Below, piece after piece: positions 22,991 through 33,100 of a stretch of 64,000 nt of DNA. Each line of letters starts with the position of its first letter. Within the stretch, counting starts at the first letter, position 1. Source of the DNA: Adiantum capillus-veneris (taxonomy: Eukaryota > Streptophyta > Polypodiopsida > Polypodiales > Pteridaceae); the NCBI GenBank assembly GCA_014529385.2, contig CM043944.1, positions 58,578,268-58,642,267 of the forward strand, written 5' to 3'. Below the pieces are notes generated by a model, which worked only from the letters and a program-made list of their open reading frames with translations, ran no database searches and was not told the DNA's origin. A program made the translations under genes and the position numbers.

Positions 22991-23239
22991 CTGGTGGAGG
23001 CAAGAGAGGCTGAGAGAGCAAGAGCATCACAATCCCTTCGTTTGCAATCCACGACCAAGTTTCTGAACAGGTCTCCAAAGTGCAGTATACAGAGATTTAC
23101 TGTACAAGTATAGTGGTTGTATGTACGCTTGATTGTGGACACTCGTTGAGTGTAGAAAGCATTACAGGTACCACGATAGCAGGTTCAGCAGATTTGCAGG
23201 TTTTTATAGATTGCAGCTATTTTGTCTTAGTGCTTCAAG

Positions 23240-24772
23240 ATGTCTGACGGTTTCAGTCAGATTGTTACTGAGAAGCTTGAGAAAAATAACTACCCTGCAT
23301 GGAAGTTCAGAATAACAAATTTCCTAAAAGGAAAAGGTTATTGGGACTATGTAGAAGGAGACAATGAAAAGGAACCAGAGATTCCTGAGGAAAATGCTAC
23401 AGCAGAACAAAGGAAAGCTTTGAGGGACTGGCAACAAGGCCATAGCAAAGTGATGTATTGGCTTTCTATGAGCATCACAGATGGCATGATGGGCTATCTA
23501 CAGGATGCTGAAACCCCCGCCATTCCATGGAGAAACTTAGGCAGAGTGTTCAAGGTGAACACTAAGGCCAGGAAGCTTCAACTAAAGTCGGAACTAAATC
23601 AAGTTAAGAGGAACAACCTCTCCATCAATGATTATGCTTTGAAGATCAAGAGTATCATTGAGGCTCTTGGATCTATTAAAGTCTCAGTGGAAGACGATGA
23701 CATTGTCCGTGCATGCTCGGATGGTCTAGGAGATGAGTATGTACATTTTAGGTCTTCCATGAATACAAGAGACGACATCCCCGTGTTCCAAGATTTGATT
23801 TCTATGCTTATTCTTGAGGAGAAGAACCTTGACACATCTTCTTCTCATGGCAGAAATAATTCTGAACAGGCCTTCTATTCTAACTCCAACAGAGGTAGAG
23901 GTAGAGGTCGTGGTCGAGGCCCAAGGGGTTGCAGGGGCCAATTTCTGGAAGTTCAATCAAATCAAAACAATACAGGTGGCAGGGGAAACCAGTCTCAAGG
24001 CAGGGGGAGTCAAAGAGGTCGTGGTGCAGGATCAAGCAGGCAGCAACATACTCCAAATAGTAGAGAATGTTGGACTTGTGGTGAAAGAGGTCACATGTCA
24101 TGTGACTGTCCAAAGGGAAAAGCAAGTGGAAAGAGAGAACAGGGAAACTATGCATCTACTAGCAGAGATGCAGATGACAGCAAAAACGAGCGCATGTTTG
24201 TTATGCATCATGTAATGAATACAATGACTGCAGAGAATTCCACCCAAGATGATGTTTGGTATGTGGATTCAGGTGCCTCTAATCACATGACGTCTCATGG
24301 AGAGTGGTTTAGAGATATGCGCAAACCAGATGTGTCAGGCTATGTGCAGACAGGAGATGACACAACTCACCCCATTGCTCATGTAGGGGACATACCTCTA
24401 AATACAAAGAGTGGGAAATCAAAGTACTTAGCAGATGTACTTCATGTCACAAACATTACAAAGAATCTTGTTTCTGTTGGACAAATGGTTAAGCAGGGTT
24501 TGCAGGTTCGCTTCAATCCAAATGGCTGTTATGTAGAAGATTTCGAGAATGGCTGTAAGCTGATCACAGAGGGCAAATGTGTGGGCAGAATGTTTACGCT
24601 GAATGTAGACATGCCTGAGGTAAAAGCTGCATTATTTGCACAGGGCACAGGTGTTGTGGCTGATGTTGACATTTGGCACAAACGCATTGGCCATGTCAAT
24701 GAGCAGAGATTGCGCAGCATGCAATCAAAACAGATTGTAAAAGGTCAAATTCAAGGTGGATGGTATGCATAA
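23240..24772 (+). pseudogene. Copia Gag, protease and pre-integrase region
   Basis: This 510-codon frame opens with a copia-type Gag (LEKNNYPAWKFRITNFLKGK about residues 13-32). A Gly/Arg-rich segment (about 215-265) and one zinc knuckle CWTCGERGHMSCDC (CX2CX4HX4C, about 278-291) follow. The aspartic protease has the intact active site VDSGASNHM (about 342-350), and the pre-integrase motif WHKRIGHVNEQRL is near residue 475. The start is ATG at 23240, about 250 bp after the PBS. The frame is lost at about 24755, where pol continues in another frame, so Gag and protease are intact but the full polyprotein is not. Confidence 0.92.
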
Positions 24773-24777
24773 AGTGT

Positions 24778-25724
24778 GTGCAGCATGCCAGTTTGGAAAA
24801 CAGTCAAAGGGCTCATTTCCACATTAGCGCAATGTATGTAAAAAGCCACTTGAGGTGGTGCACACAGATGTTTGGGGTCCAACCGATACTGCAAGTATAC
24901 ATGGTTGCAGGTATTATATCTCTTTCATTGATGACCATACAAGGAAAGTATGGGTCTACTTCATGCGTAACAAAAGTGAAGTGTTTGGTCACTTTCAAGA
25001 CTTCAAAGTCATGATTGAGAAGGAGACAGATATGCAAATCAAGACATTGAGGTCAGATGGAGGGGGAGAGTACTTCTCCAATGATTTTTTAGATTTTTTG
25101 CGAATGCATGGTATATGCAGGCAGTTTACATGCAGATATACTCCACAACAGAATGGGGTCGCAGAAAGGAAAAATAGGCACATTGTAGAGGTTGCACGTG
25201 CATTGATGAATGAGAAGAACATGCCTCATCGTTTCTGGGCTGAAGTTGTAAATACAGCTGTGTACATTATGAACAGGACACCTACAGCTGCGGTGCATGA
25301 TGTAACACCTGAGGAAAAGTTTACAGGTACAAAGCCTGATTTGGCACACTTGAAAGTGTTTGGCTGCATAGCTTACGTGCATGTACCAGATGAGTTGCGT
25401 AGGAAATTGGATCCTAAAGCAGAGAACTGTATTCTTGTGGGATATTCCCTTGAACAAAAGGGGTACAACTGCTACAATCCTACTACACGAGAGTTACGAG
25501 TGAGCAGAGATGTAGTCTTTGATGAGATGAGCAGCTGGTACAGTAATGCACATGGCACTATTGGGGCTGATGTAAAAGATGATGTGGTTGTACAAAATGT
25601 GAGGCCACAGTCACAAGTTTTGAGTGGACCACAAGAGTCCTCTTCTCGTGGCTCTGTTGAGAAACCATGGAATGGTAGACTATGTACGCAGGTTACTCCA
25701 CCAACAGGTACAAGGAATGTATAA
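24778..25724 (+). pseudogene. Copia integrase
   Basis: After the frameshift the zinc-binding end (CAACQFGKQ at about 24778) and a stop precede the catalytic core in frame 24855-25724. The acidic triad is in context: VHTDVWGPT, LRSDGGGEYF and NGVAERKNRHIVE. The C-terminal part has KVFGCIAYVHVPDELRRKLD and ILVGYS, typical of copia integrases. The stop TAA at 25722 lies in the same frame as the RT that follows, so it is a point nonsense change. Confidence 0.92.
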
Positions 25725-25760
25725 GGAAAAGGAAAGGAAAAGGTTGATGAACCTCCCTTT

Positions 25761-27577
25761 ATGGCTGATGCATCATCAGGTTTTTCACATGTAGACAGGG
25801 ATTCAGATGGTTGTGAACAAAGTCTTCATGAGGAATTTGGAATTCCGGCTGTCAGGACACCTGGTGTAAGGAAAGTACAAGAAGATGCTAGAGGGCAAAG
25901 GAGTGACCCAGGACCGCACAGATCTAATAGAGTCAGAAATCCAGTTCAGAAATTGACTTATGATGGGTATCTAGCGCATCACCAAGCCTACATGGCTAAG
26001 GTGATACAGGATGTGGAACCCACATGTTTTGAGGATGCAGTTGGAAATGTGCATTGGGATGATGCAATGAATGAAGAGATGGATGCATTAGAAGCAAACG
26101 ACACATGGGAGTTGGTGCCATTGCCAAGTGGCAAGAAAGCTATTGGCTGTAAATGGGTGTATAAAACCAAGCATAAGGCTAATGGTAACATTGAGCGTCA
26201 CAAGGCAAGGCTGGTCGCAAAGGGTTATGCACAGAAGTATGGCATAGACTATGAGGAGACCTTTGCTCCAGTGGCAAAGATGACGACTGTGAGAGCTGTC
26301 ATAGTAGTGGCTGCATCTAGAGGATGGATTATGCATCAAATGGATGTAAAGAATGCCTTCTTGAATGGTGAGCTACAAGAGGAAGTGTATATGGATCAGC
26401 CACCTGGTTATGCCGATCCAGGTTACCCAGATTATGTATGCAGACTTCTCAAATCTTTGTATGGTTTGAAGCAGGGCTCCAGAGCATGGTATGACAGGAT
26501 TGCCAAGTATCTTGTCAGTATTGGTTTTAGGAGAGCTCAAGCTGATCATTCACTCTATGTACGTGAGAGTGATGTGGGGATTGTGGTCATTACCATATAT
26601 GTAGATGACCTTATTATTGTTGGTGACAATGCTATGGAGATTGACCATGTGAAGGGTCTTCTCAAACATGAGTTTGAAATGAAATATTTAGGCGAGTTGC
26701 GCTACTTTCTTGGCATTGAGGTGATCAGGACTCCAGAGGGTGTATGACTATCACAGAGACAGTATGCTTTGGACATGTTGTCAAAGTATAGTATGGCTGA
26801 TTGTAAGACAATTTCTATTCCCTTGGATGTGAATGAAAAGCTGAGTGCAGAGAAGGGTGATGTTGTTGAGGATGTCAACATGTACAGGAAGATTGTGGGT
26901 AGTCTAATCTACTTGACTATCACAAGGCCAGACTTGAGCTACACAGTAGGCTTGGAGAGTCAGTTCATGCAGCTTCCGCGGAAGCCACATTTGGATGGAG
27001 TACGACGCACACTTAGGTATGTGCAAGGTACTCTTGACTACGCATTGTTCTATGCAGCAGATGCACCATTAGCATTGTATGGGTATACAGATGCAGATTG
27101 GGCAGGTAGCATTGTTGATAGGAGATCTACGAGTGGCTTCATGTTCTCTTTTGGGAGTGCTGTTGTTACTTGGAGCAGCAAAAAGCAGCCTACGGTTGCT
27201 TTATCGAGCACAGAGGCCGAGTACAGAGGTACAACAGTTGCGGCGTGCGAGGTAGCTTGGCTACGCACATTACTTGAGGACTAGGGAGTGCAGGTGGATC
27301 AGTAGATTTTCATCCATTGTGACAACCTGAGTAGCATGCAGTTGGCTATGAACCCAGTGTTCCATGCTAGGACCAAACACATAGAGGTCCATTACCACTA
27401 CGTTCGAGAGCAAGTGTTGGCGGGCGACATCGACTTGGTCTACGTCAGCACAGAGGAGCAGATAGCAGATATCTTTACCAAGACCCTCGGAACTGAGAAG
27501 CTTCGACGTTTCCGGAGTATGCTTGGACTCTGCGACATGCAGAGCTCGAGGGAGAGTGTTGAGATGTCGAGCTCTAC
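25761..27577 (+). pseudogene. Copia reverse transcriptase and RNase H
   Basis: RT begins with the copia hallmark WELVPLPSGKKAIGCKWVYK and continues through ARLVAKGYAQKYGIDYEETF, MDVKNAFLNGELQEEVYMDQ and the catalytic YVDD (about 26601-26612). A TGA at 26745-26747 interrupts the frame, which then continues in phase with LDMLSKYSM. RNase H follows (GYTDADWAG, STEAEY, then HYHYVREQV and ADIFTKTLG). Further in-phase stops lie at 27282-27284 and about 27303. Apart from these nonsense codons the sequence is well preserved. Confidence 0.93.
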
Positions 27578-27878
27578 ACCTTGATCTGGCATCCACTACG
27601 GGTCTTGGCCGCTTACGGCATTTACTCATTGGCGTGTTAGGTGACCGACACGGAGGATCTCTGCCAGTGATTCTACAGCTGGACTACACTTATAGTGCCA
27701 GCCTAGTACGCTTCTAGCGTGTTCACACTTAGTGACCGCATGTACATATGTGCTACTTTTCAGCTTTATCACTTAGTCATTTTGTACTCTCTTTTCTGTG
27801 AAGAAGAAGAAGAAGCTTTCCATCTCTGTGTGCTTTGTGCTTGTCTTGTGTAGCTCTCTTGCATCCTCATTCTTTACA
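27557..27878 (+). repeat. 3' LTR of the copia element
   Basis: 322-bp partner of 22657-22978. The polypurine tract GAGGGAGAG (27548-27556) lies directly upstream, and the end of the RNase H frame runs into it. Confidence 0.93.
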
Positions 27879-27883
27879 CTCCT

Positions 27884-29504
27884 ATGGTTACAGTATAGTT
27901 AGAAGAGAACCCACACTAAAGAACAATGCTAAAGACAACCACCAACCACAAGGCTAAAATGGATTCAAATAAGCACCAACAGATAAGTAAGGCTTCAAAA
28001 AATCCCTACAACCTTCAATCAAGCAAACAACATAGGACCTTCAAATGACGTCACATTGCTTAGAGTAGGAAGCTTCACCAGCAAATGCCCATAAGAAAAT
28101 TGCTTATACCCACATCTTGCACATGAAAAATCTTTTCCATGCATTGACTATGTATGCATAATAGGGCTACATTACAAGGCCTACATAGGAAAATTTTTTG
28201 ATTGCCCAAGCATAACACATACTTTTGCCTGACACCCTATCAGCAAGGAGGACTCCAAATAGGACGGAGGGAGGCATTCTAAATGCAAACCTAGAATTAT
28301 GAATATTAGAGAGAAATATTTTGTGAGTTGTATTGAATTTTTTCATTTAATTTGTGAAATTTTTTGACAAAATTCAGAGTGTATGCTGTCATAGTAGAGT
28401 TACAAGAGGAGTAAGGGGACAAAAGCCATATATGAGCCCATAGGGACATGTGTACAAAATACAGTGTTTAGAATTAGAATGATTTTTCTTTTTTTGTTGA
28501 GTTTGATTTTTCGTTTTTTTAAAAGATATTTTTAAAAAAAAAAAGGCAAGAAAAATCCATAATCCTTGTGAAGAAAAGACTAAAGCTATGTCGAGCAGTA
28601 CAAAGAAAAAAAGGTCCAAGAAAAATGATGAAACTTTACGAGGTATTCCTTAGAAGCCATATGCATAAGGCTATATTGTCAGAGGTAAGAAAGGAGTGAC
28701 GATCAGCCTTCAATAACAACAAGAGGCCAAAAGTGACTGAGAATGGTCATAAAAATCTGGGATGGACTACAAGGACAAAGAATGTTGGTGATCGACTAAA
28801 CAAAAGCACCCATCAAGTGTAAGGTTGCCTATCAAACACTTCATGTGACTACAAGGCCGTGTTTAGGAAGTAGATCTTTATACTGTAAATCTTCTATCTT
28901 GTATGTGACTTTATGAAGCCTAACAAGAGAAAGGGACAAACAATACTAACAAGAACAAAAGGGGAAAAAATGATAGTTCAATCATCTATCGTGATAGGTG
29001 CCTACATATGTTTGGTAGCCAAAAGGTCCCAAAGATGCCTATCAATCATTTTTAGAGTGAAGCCCAAAAAGTAACAAATACAAGCCAAATGAAGCCAAAC
29101 TTTGTCAAGAGGCTATGAATAGAGAATACAAGCTAAGGGTTAAAAAAAAAAAGAAAACCCTAGCTAGCCACGGATGTAATTTTTTCAAATTGGAAGCCAT
29201 GATAGCCATCTACATACCATGTACATCATGTATATGAATTTTGGGGGCAAGTGAACCATGATAGCTCGTAGCTGGGCCTCTATCTCGAATGATGTCAGAT
29301 AAACCCTTTTGAAGCAAGTTACTAACTTGAGAAATTAACTGGGGTTTGTCGGGATTTAATCAAGTCATGTATCAAGTAGAAGCAGTATAATGATTTACAT
29401 AGCACACAAAATCTAATAGTGGAAAATGCGACTTTGATCACCTTGATGCAGGAACGAAGGAGTCACCAATGAAGAAGAGAAAACACAGAAGTAATCATAG
29501 GATC
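27884..29504. other. Non-coding remainder of the 19.6-kb relic
   Basis: Resumes after the copia target duplication. It is AT-rich, with poly-A and poly-T runs and no recognisable coding motif. By position it could be the non-coding 3' domain of the gag-protease relic, comparable with 37478-39129 in the intact copy. Confidence 0.4.
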
Positions 29505-29968
29505 TCAAAAGATTGTCCTTGATGAAGCAGATCGAATGTTGAACATGGGTTTGGAACCTCAAATAAGAAAACTTATCTCCAAATTTGAATTGACAGACAG
29601 ACTTTGCATTGGAGTGCAACTTGGCCTAAAGAAGTTGAAGATTGTAGAAGTTGTTTTTGAGAATCACAAATACTCAGAATTGATAGATTCACTAGAGCAA
29701 GTGATGGATGGAGCTTTCTTCATCCATGATGATAAGAGTCAAGCTGAACAAGATTGGGTTCTTTCTAAATTTGATTTGGCAATAGATATATAATGACAAA
29801 AACAGATGTAGCATCTAAGCGTGGATGTGAAGGACATAAAAGTCACCATCAATTATGATTTTCTTGAATCATGTGAAGACTATGTACATTGGATTGGATG
29901 AACAACACGAGCTGGTGCAAAGGCCCAATCCTATACTTTCTTTACATCAGTGAAACAACAACAAAAAC
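29505..29968 (+). pseudogene. DEAD-box RNA helicase, intronless fragment
   Basis: The frame reads IVLDEADRMLNMGLEPQIRK, with the DEAD box at 29521-29532. It then jumps to the helicase C-terminal domain (EVVFENHKYSELIDSLEQ, DDKSQAEQDWVLSKF, TDVASKRG, VTINYDFLESCEDYVHWIG, a stop, TTRAGAKAQSYTFFTSV). These are motif II, the motif V region and motif VI of an ATP-dependent RNA helicase of the DBP2/p68-like group, normally nuclear RNA-remodelling proteins. The N-terminal motifs and the SAT motif are missing, and the frame shifts near 29793. Motif VI has a TGA where an Arg codon is expected. The separate exons of a plant gene would not usually lie this close, so a processed copy or retroelement capture is likely. 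Confidence 0.85.
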
Positions 29969-30014
29969 CACACCAACATCAACAACCAAGTCATGTCACG
30001 GACAACATGAACAC

Positions 30015-30852
30015 GAAGGGGGGGACGTTGATGGCTGGGTCAACGCACGACATAACTCAACAAAGCCTTATTTTCTAAGAGTTATAAAATGCTATGGATT
30101 AAGGTTAGAAATATAATTTTTAATAAGTAGGTAGTCTATTAGTAGAAGCTGCAGTGCAATGGAACTTCCAGATTGTAAATACAAAGCCATTTAATGCCTC
30201 AAACTCTATTTTAGATTTAGCCTAAGGTGACCTTAGTATATAAGGTACCTAGGTCATTTTGAAAAGAAAAACTTTATCATAATCATCAGTTTTGAGCTAA
30301 CTGTGTGCAATAGAGGAAGAGAGAGATCATGAGCTTCATCCTAGCGCTACTCCCCACTCGTTCATCACATTGTAGATCCGACTCCACCATTGCGCTAGCC
30401 TTGGAAAGAGCTACGCGCTAGTGCCAAGCATTCCTCGCGGAATGAAGCAAATAGGGTTGCACATCTAGGAGCTCTTTGCAGTTCTAAGTATATCAAATGA
30501 TGTCTGTTTTTTACCTGCAAGTAGTCGTTAGAATCGTAACGACATAAGCTATGCATAGATACTCATAGATTTCAGTTTCAGACACTTACAAAATTCAGCT
30601 CTGTTTTTATACGTGATTTTTATAGATGGGTTTAGAGCTAGGATTTTGAGTGTAGAGGATTTAGGACAGGTGTATCCTAGTGAGGGGATGGTGTTCCTTG
30701 AGTTCTGTAGGATTCTAGCATGATTTAGTGAGTTTCCTTCGGTTTGTGTGCATGTGGGTTGGTGGTGTGGTTGAGAGCAGTGAGACTGTAGGTTGTGGTC
30801 TAGTTTGGCTTCTAGAGTGTTGTATGTGTAGGATGGTCTCAGCCTGAGGAGT
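30015..30852 (+). other. Possible polypurine tract and old LTR
   Basis: A purine run (GAAGGGGGGGA, 30015-30025) is followed by TGATGGCTGGGTC at 30029 and, about 200 bp later, a TATATAAG box (30236-30243). This resembles the PPT-LTR junction of the element at 39130 (GGAAGGGGGGCA then TG). It may be the 3' end of the relic at 19622. I find no partner LTR, so this is tentative. The sequence resumes after the insertion at 39709. Confidence 0.35.
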
Positions 30853-31424
30853 TGTTAACCCTCACGGCACACGGACACCCATCACCTACGATGGACGCGT
30901 ATTATGTATTCGATAGAGTCAGGTACCGGGCTTGTCGGACCAATAGGGAAAGGTAGAGTGATCGCCGATGACAGGCGCACTTTAACTTGGACATTCAAGG
31001 GATTAGTTGGTGAAGCATGGGCGCCCAAGTGTGAATGGGGTGAGCTCCTATAAAAGCCAACTAAACCTAATTTTTACTCATTCTCTCATTTGTGCAATTG
31101 AAGAGTGCTCTTGCTCCATCTCCATCTTCTTCTTCTTCACCTCCTTGTGTGTGTGTGTGAGAGAGAGAGAGAGGGAGAGTGTGTGTGCGATCGAGCATTA
31201 CGAAGGCACGACGGCGGCGAAGCGGTTGAGCGCGGCACGACTGCAGCTTCTTCTTCATCGCGGCGAGGAATCCACCACGAAGGCGAGCGTAGAGCGGTGA
31301 GTGACACACCCTTTGTTTTCTTGAGCTTGCTAGTTTAGGCTTGTTGTGTGCTTGGAGCCGTTTGTGGCTCGCATACGGTGTATTGGCAAGTCCCTTGCTT
31401 CGACAGTGCGGCAAGGAGCGCACA
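30853..31424 (+). repeat. 5' LTR of the gag-protease element
   Basis: 572 bp, TGTTAACC to AGCGCACA, with a CTATAAAAG promoter box at about 31048-31056 and a (GT)n(GA)n tract at about 31146-31180. It is over 99% identical to 39130-39703 by eye. Confidence 0.95.
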
Positions 31425-31428
31425 TTTT

Positions 31429-31446
31429 TGGCGCCGTTGCCGGGGA
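31429..31446 (+). promoter_or_regulatory. Primer-binding site, tRNA-Asp type
   Basis: TGGCGCCGTTGCCGGGGA, four bases after the LTR. This is the tRNA-Asp complement used by many plant Ty3/gypsy elements. Confidence 0.9.
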
Positions 31447-31564
31447 TATGCCCTACACTAAGCTCGGTTAGCACTTTACGCTTCCTTGTGGTGCAATTTC
31501 TATCATAGGAAAGGCAGGGAAGGAGTGTGTGGAGATTTTTGTTTTTTGCGTTTTCTGTAATTGC

Positions 31565-31770
31565 TGTCAAGTTTCAATTTCTGCTATTGTCTGCGTTTTT
31601 TCAATTTCCGTAATTTCTGCATTTTCAAGTTCGGCGTTTTCAATTTCTGCAATTTTCTGCATTTCTGCGTTTTTTTAATTTTCTGCAATTTCTGCAATTT
31701 CTGCGTTTTTTCTGCAATTTCTGCAATTTCTCCTGCAATTTTCTGCAATTTCTGCATTTTTTGCATACCT
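31565..31770 (+). repeat. CTGCAATTT-type minisatellite in the leader
   Basis: Degenerate repeats of about 9-10 bp around TTTCTGCAATTT and TTTCTGCGTTTT fill the untranslated leader between PBS and ORF1. The overlapping Phe/Asn/Cys-rich frames are translation artefacts of the repeat. Confidence 0.85.
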
Positions 31771-31921
31771 GCGTTTCCAAAAAAATTTGAAAAAAAAAAG
31801 AAAATAAAAATCCGAAAATAAAAAAACGCGAGCGAGCGGGCGGCTAAATTTTTCAAAAATAAAAAACGTGACTCTTAAAACGGACGGGTTGGTTTGTATA
31901 AAAGATAGATCGGGATCGGTT

Positions 31922-31956
31922 TCCCAAGCCCAAGCCCAAGCCCAAGCCCAAGCCCA
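31922..31956 (+). repeat. Hexamer tandem repeat (CCCAAG)n
   Basis: About six consecutive copies of CCCAAG/AAGCCC, again in the leader of the element. Confidence 0.9.
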
Positions 31957-32342
31957 GGCCTCAGTCCTCAGTCTTATGATATATACTAGACTCACTCTTA
32001 TATATATACCCTACTCCTTCAAGAGAGAATGAGAGCATGTGGGACAAATCCTCCACTCTCCTCCTTTCTCTTCCCACTTACACCCTTAGACTTTCTAGTT
32101 TGGGCCTAGTTCCCTACTGGAAATTGACAGTTTTAGGGATTCCGAGGGCATAGAGTGACCAAACGGAGGGCTGTAAAGCACGGCACGACCCTCTGACCGA
32201 TACGCTCGTTTTGAGCTATCACACGGCCCATTCCACGACACGCTCTAAAAAATCTAGCAAAAAAACAAACAAAAAACACGCTAAAAACTAGTCACAAGGC
32301 CTCCTAGAGCAGCTTTTTGACACCTTAGGGTATCAAAAGCAC

Positions 32343-33092
32343 ATGCACTTACGCTCTGGGCGGGTGCTAGAACACGAGCATATTGAGAGTGCCTCTGTTC
32401 ATACGGACACCCATTACCCATCCACGATAAGCTCTAGACCCTCAGCGGGGACACAAGGTAGCACCAACCAAGACCCTAAAATAGCCGCTAGTGATTCCTC
32501 CTCCGACTCAGAAATCATGGAAGCATACCCTACCCAAAACACTGAGAGAGAAGTCCATGCACCTCCCGAAGCTCCACAGCATAGTACTAGTATGTTTAGC
32601 CGTTTCATGGAAACATTAGGTAGAGCTACTCGCTCGGAACCTGATGCAAATGAAGCACACGAAGGGGGTGGGGAAGTGGACTCTCCTTTCACATCGCACG
32701 TGGACCCCACACCCCCAAAGAGTGTCCATGTGGATATCCTACCAACTTCTTACCAAGAAGGCCCTGTTGAGCTGCCTCCTTCAGAAGTTCCCTCTAGAGT
32801 ACCGTTGGTGACAAGTAAAACCACGGGGAGCAACATTGCTTCTACCTCACAAGAAACCGTTAACACGTTGACTCTAGAAGGATTGTTCATTAATGATCAT
32901 TGGACATACGACCTCCACACTGAGGTGTTGACGGATCTACACTCTGGCCATGCCTACCATGTAGGATGGATAGAGATTGTACAATCCACCTCTAGTGCCA
33001 CGAGCATCGAAGATCAACAGAAAATGATCTGTAATGTTATCCATGGCATTATTCAATCAGAAAGGCAAAACCGAGGGGTAAATATACTCTGA
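32343..33092 (+). CDS. ORF1 of the gag-protease element, Gag N-terminal protein
   Basis: 249 codons from ATG, opening with MHLRSGRVLEHEHI; short LRSGR-type openings are common in plant gypsy Gag proteins. The rest is acidic and Ser/Thr/Pro-rich up to about residue 175. A more ordered C-terminal part follows (LTLEGLFINDHWTYDLHTEV, then DQQKMICNVIHGIIQSERQN). No catalytic motif is present. The stop at 33090 lies only 8 bp before the ATG of ORF2, which is in another frame, so ORF2 could be reached by reinitiation or frameshifting. The frame is undamaged and lies in a young insertion, which supports expression. The function is probably structural and remains inferred. Confidence 0.78.
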   Translation: MHLRSGRVLEHEHIESASVHTDTHYPSTISSRPSAGTQGSTNQDPKIAASDSSSDSEIMEAYPTQNTEREVHAPPEAPQHSTSMFSRFMETLGRATRSEPDANEAHEGGGEVDSPFTSHVDPTPPKSVHVDILPTSYQEGPVELPPSEVPSRVPLVTSKTTGSNIASTSQETVNTLTLEGLFINDHWTYDLHTEVLTDLHSGHAYHVGWIEIVQSTSSATSIEDQQKMICNVIHGIIQSERQNRGVNIL

Positions 33093-33100
33093 ACTGGCCC

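Larger units (their letters stand above)
22657..27878 (+). mobile_element. Ty1/copia retrotransposon, recently inactivated
   Basis: 5222 bp with 322-bp LTRs and a perfect 5-bp duplication CTCCT (22652-22656 and 27879-27883). Domain order is gag, protease, integrase, RT, RNase H, which defines Ty1/copia. About 11 differences between the LTRs, by eye, suggest a moderately young insertion. One frameshift and four in-frame stops disable pol. The element interrupts the gag-protease relic at 19622. Confidence 0.95.

Noticed and set aside
31561-31821. Phe/Asn/Cys-rich open frame after the PBS
   Set aside because: Artefact of the CTGCAATTT-type repeat; both strands and several frames are open.
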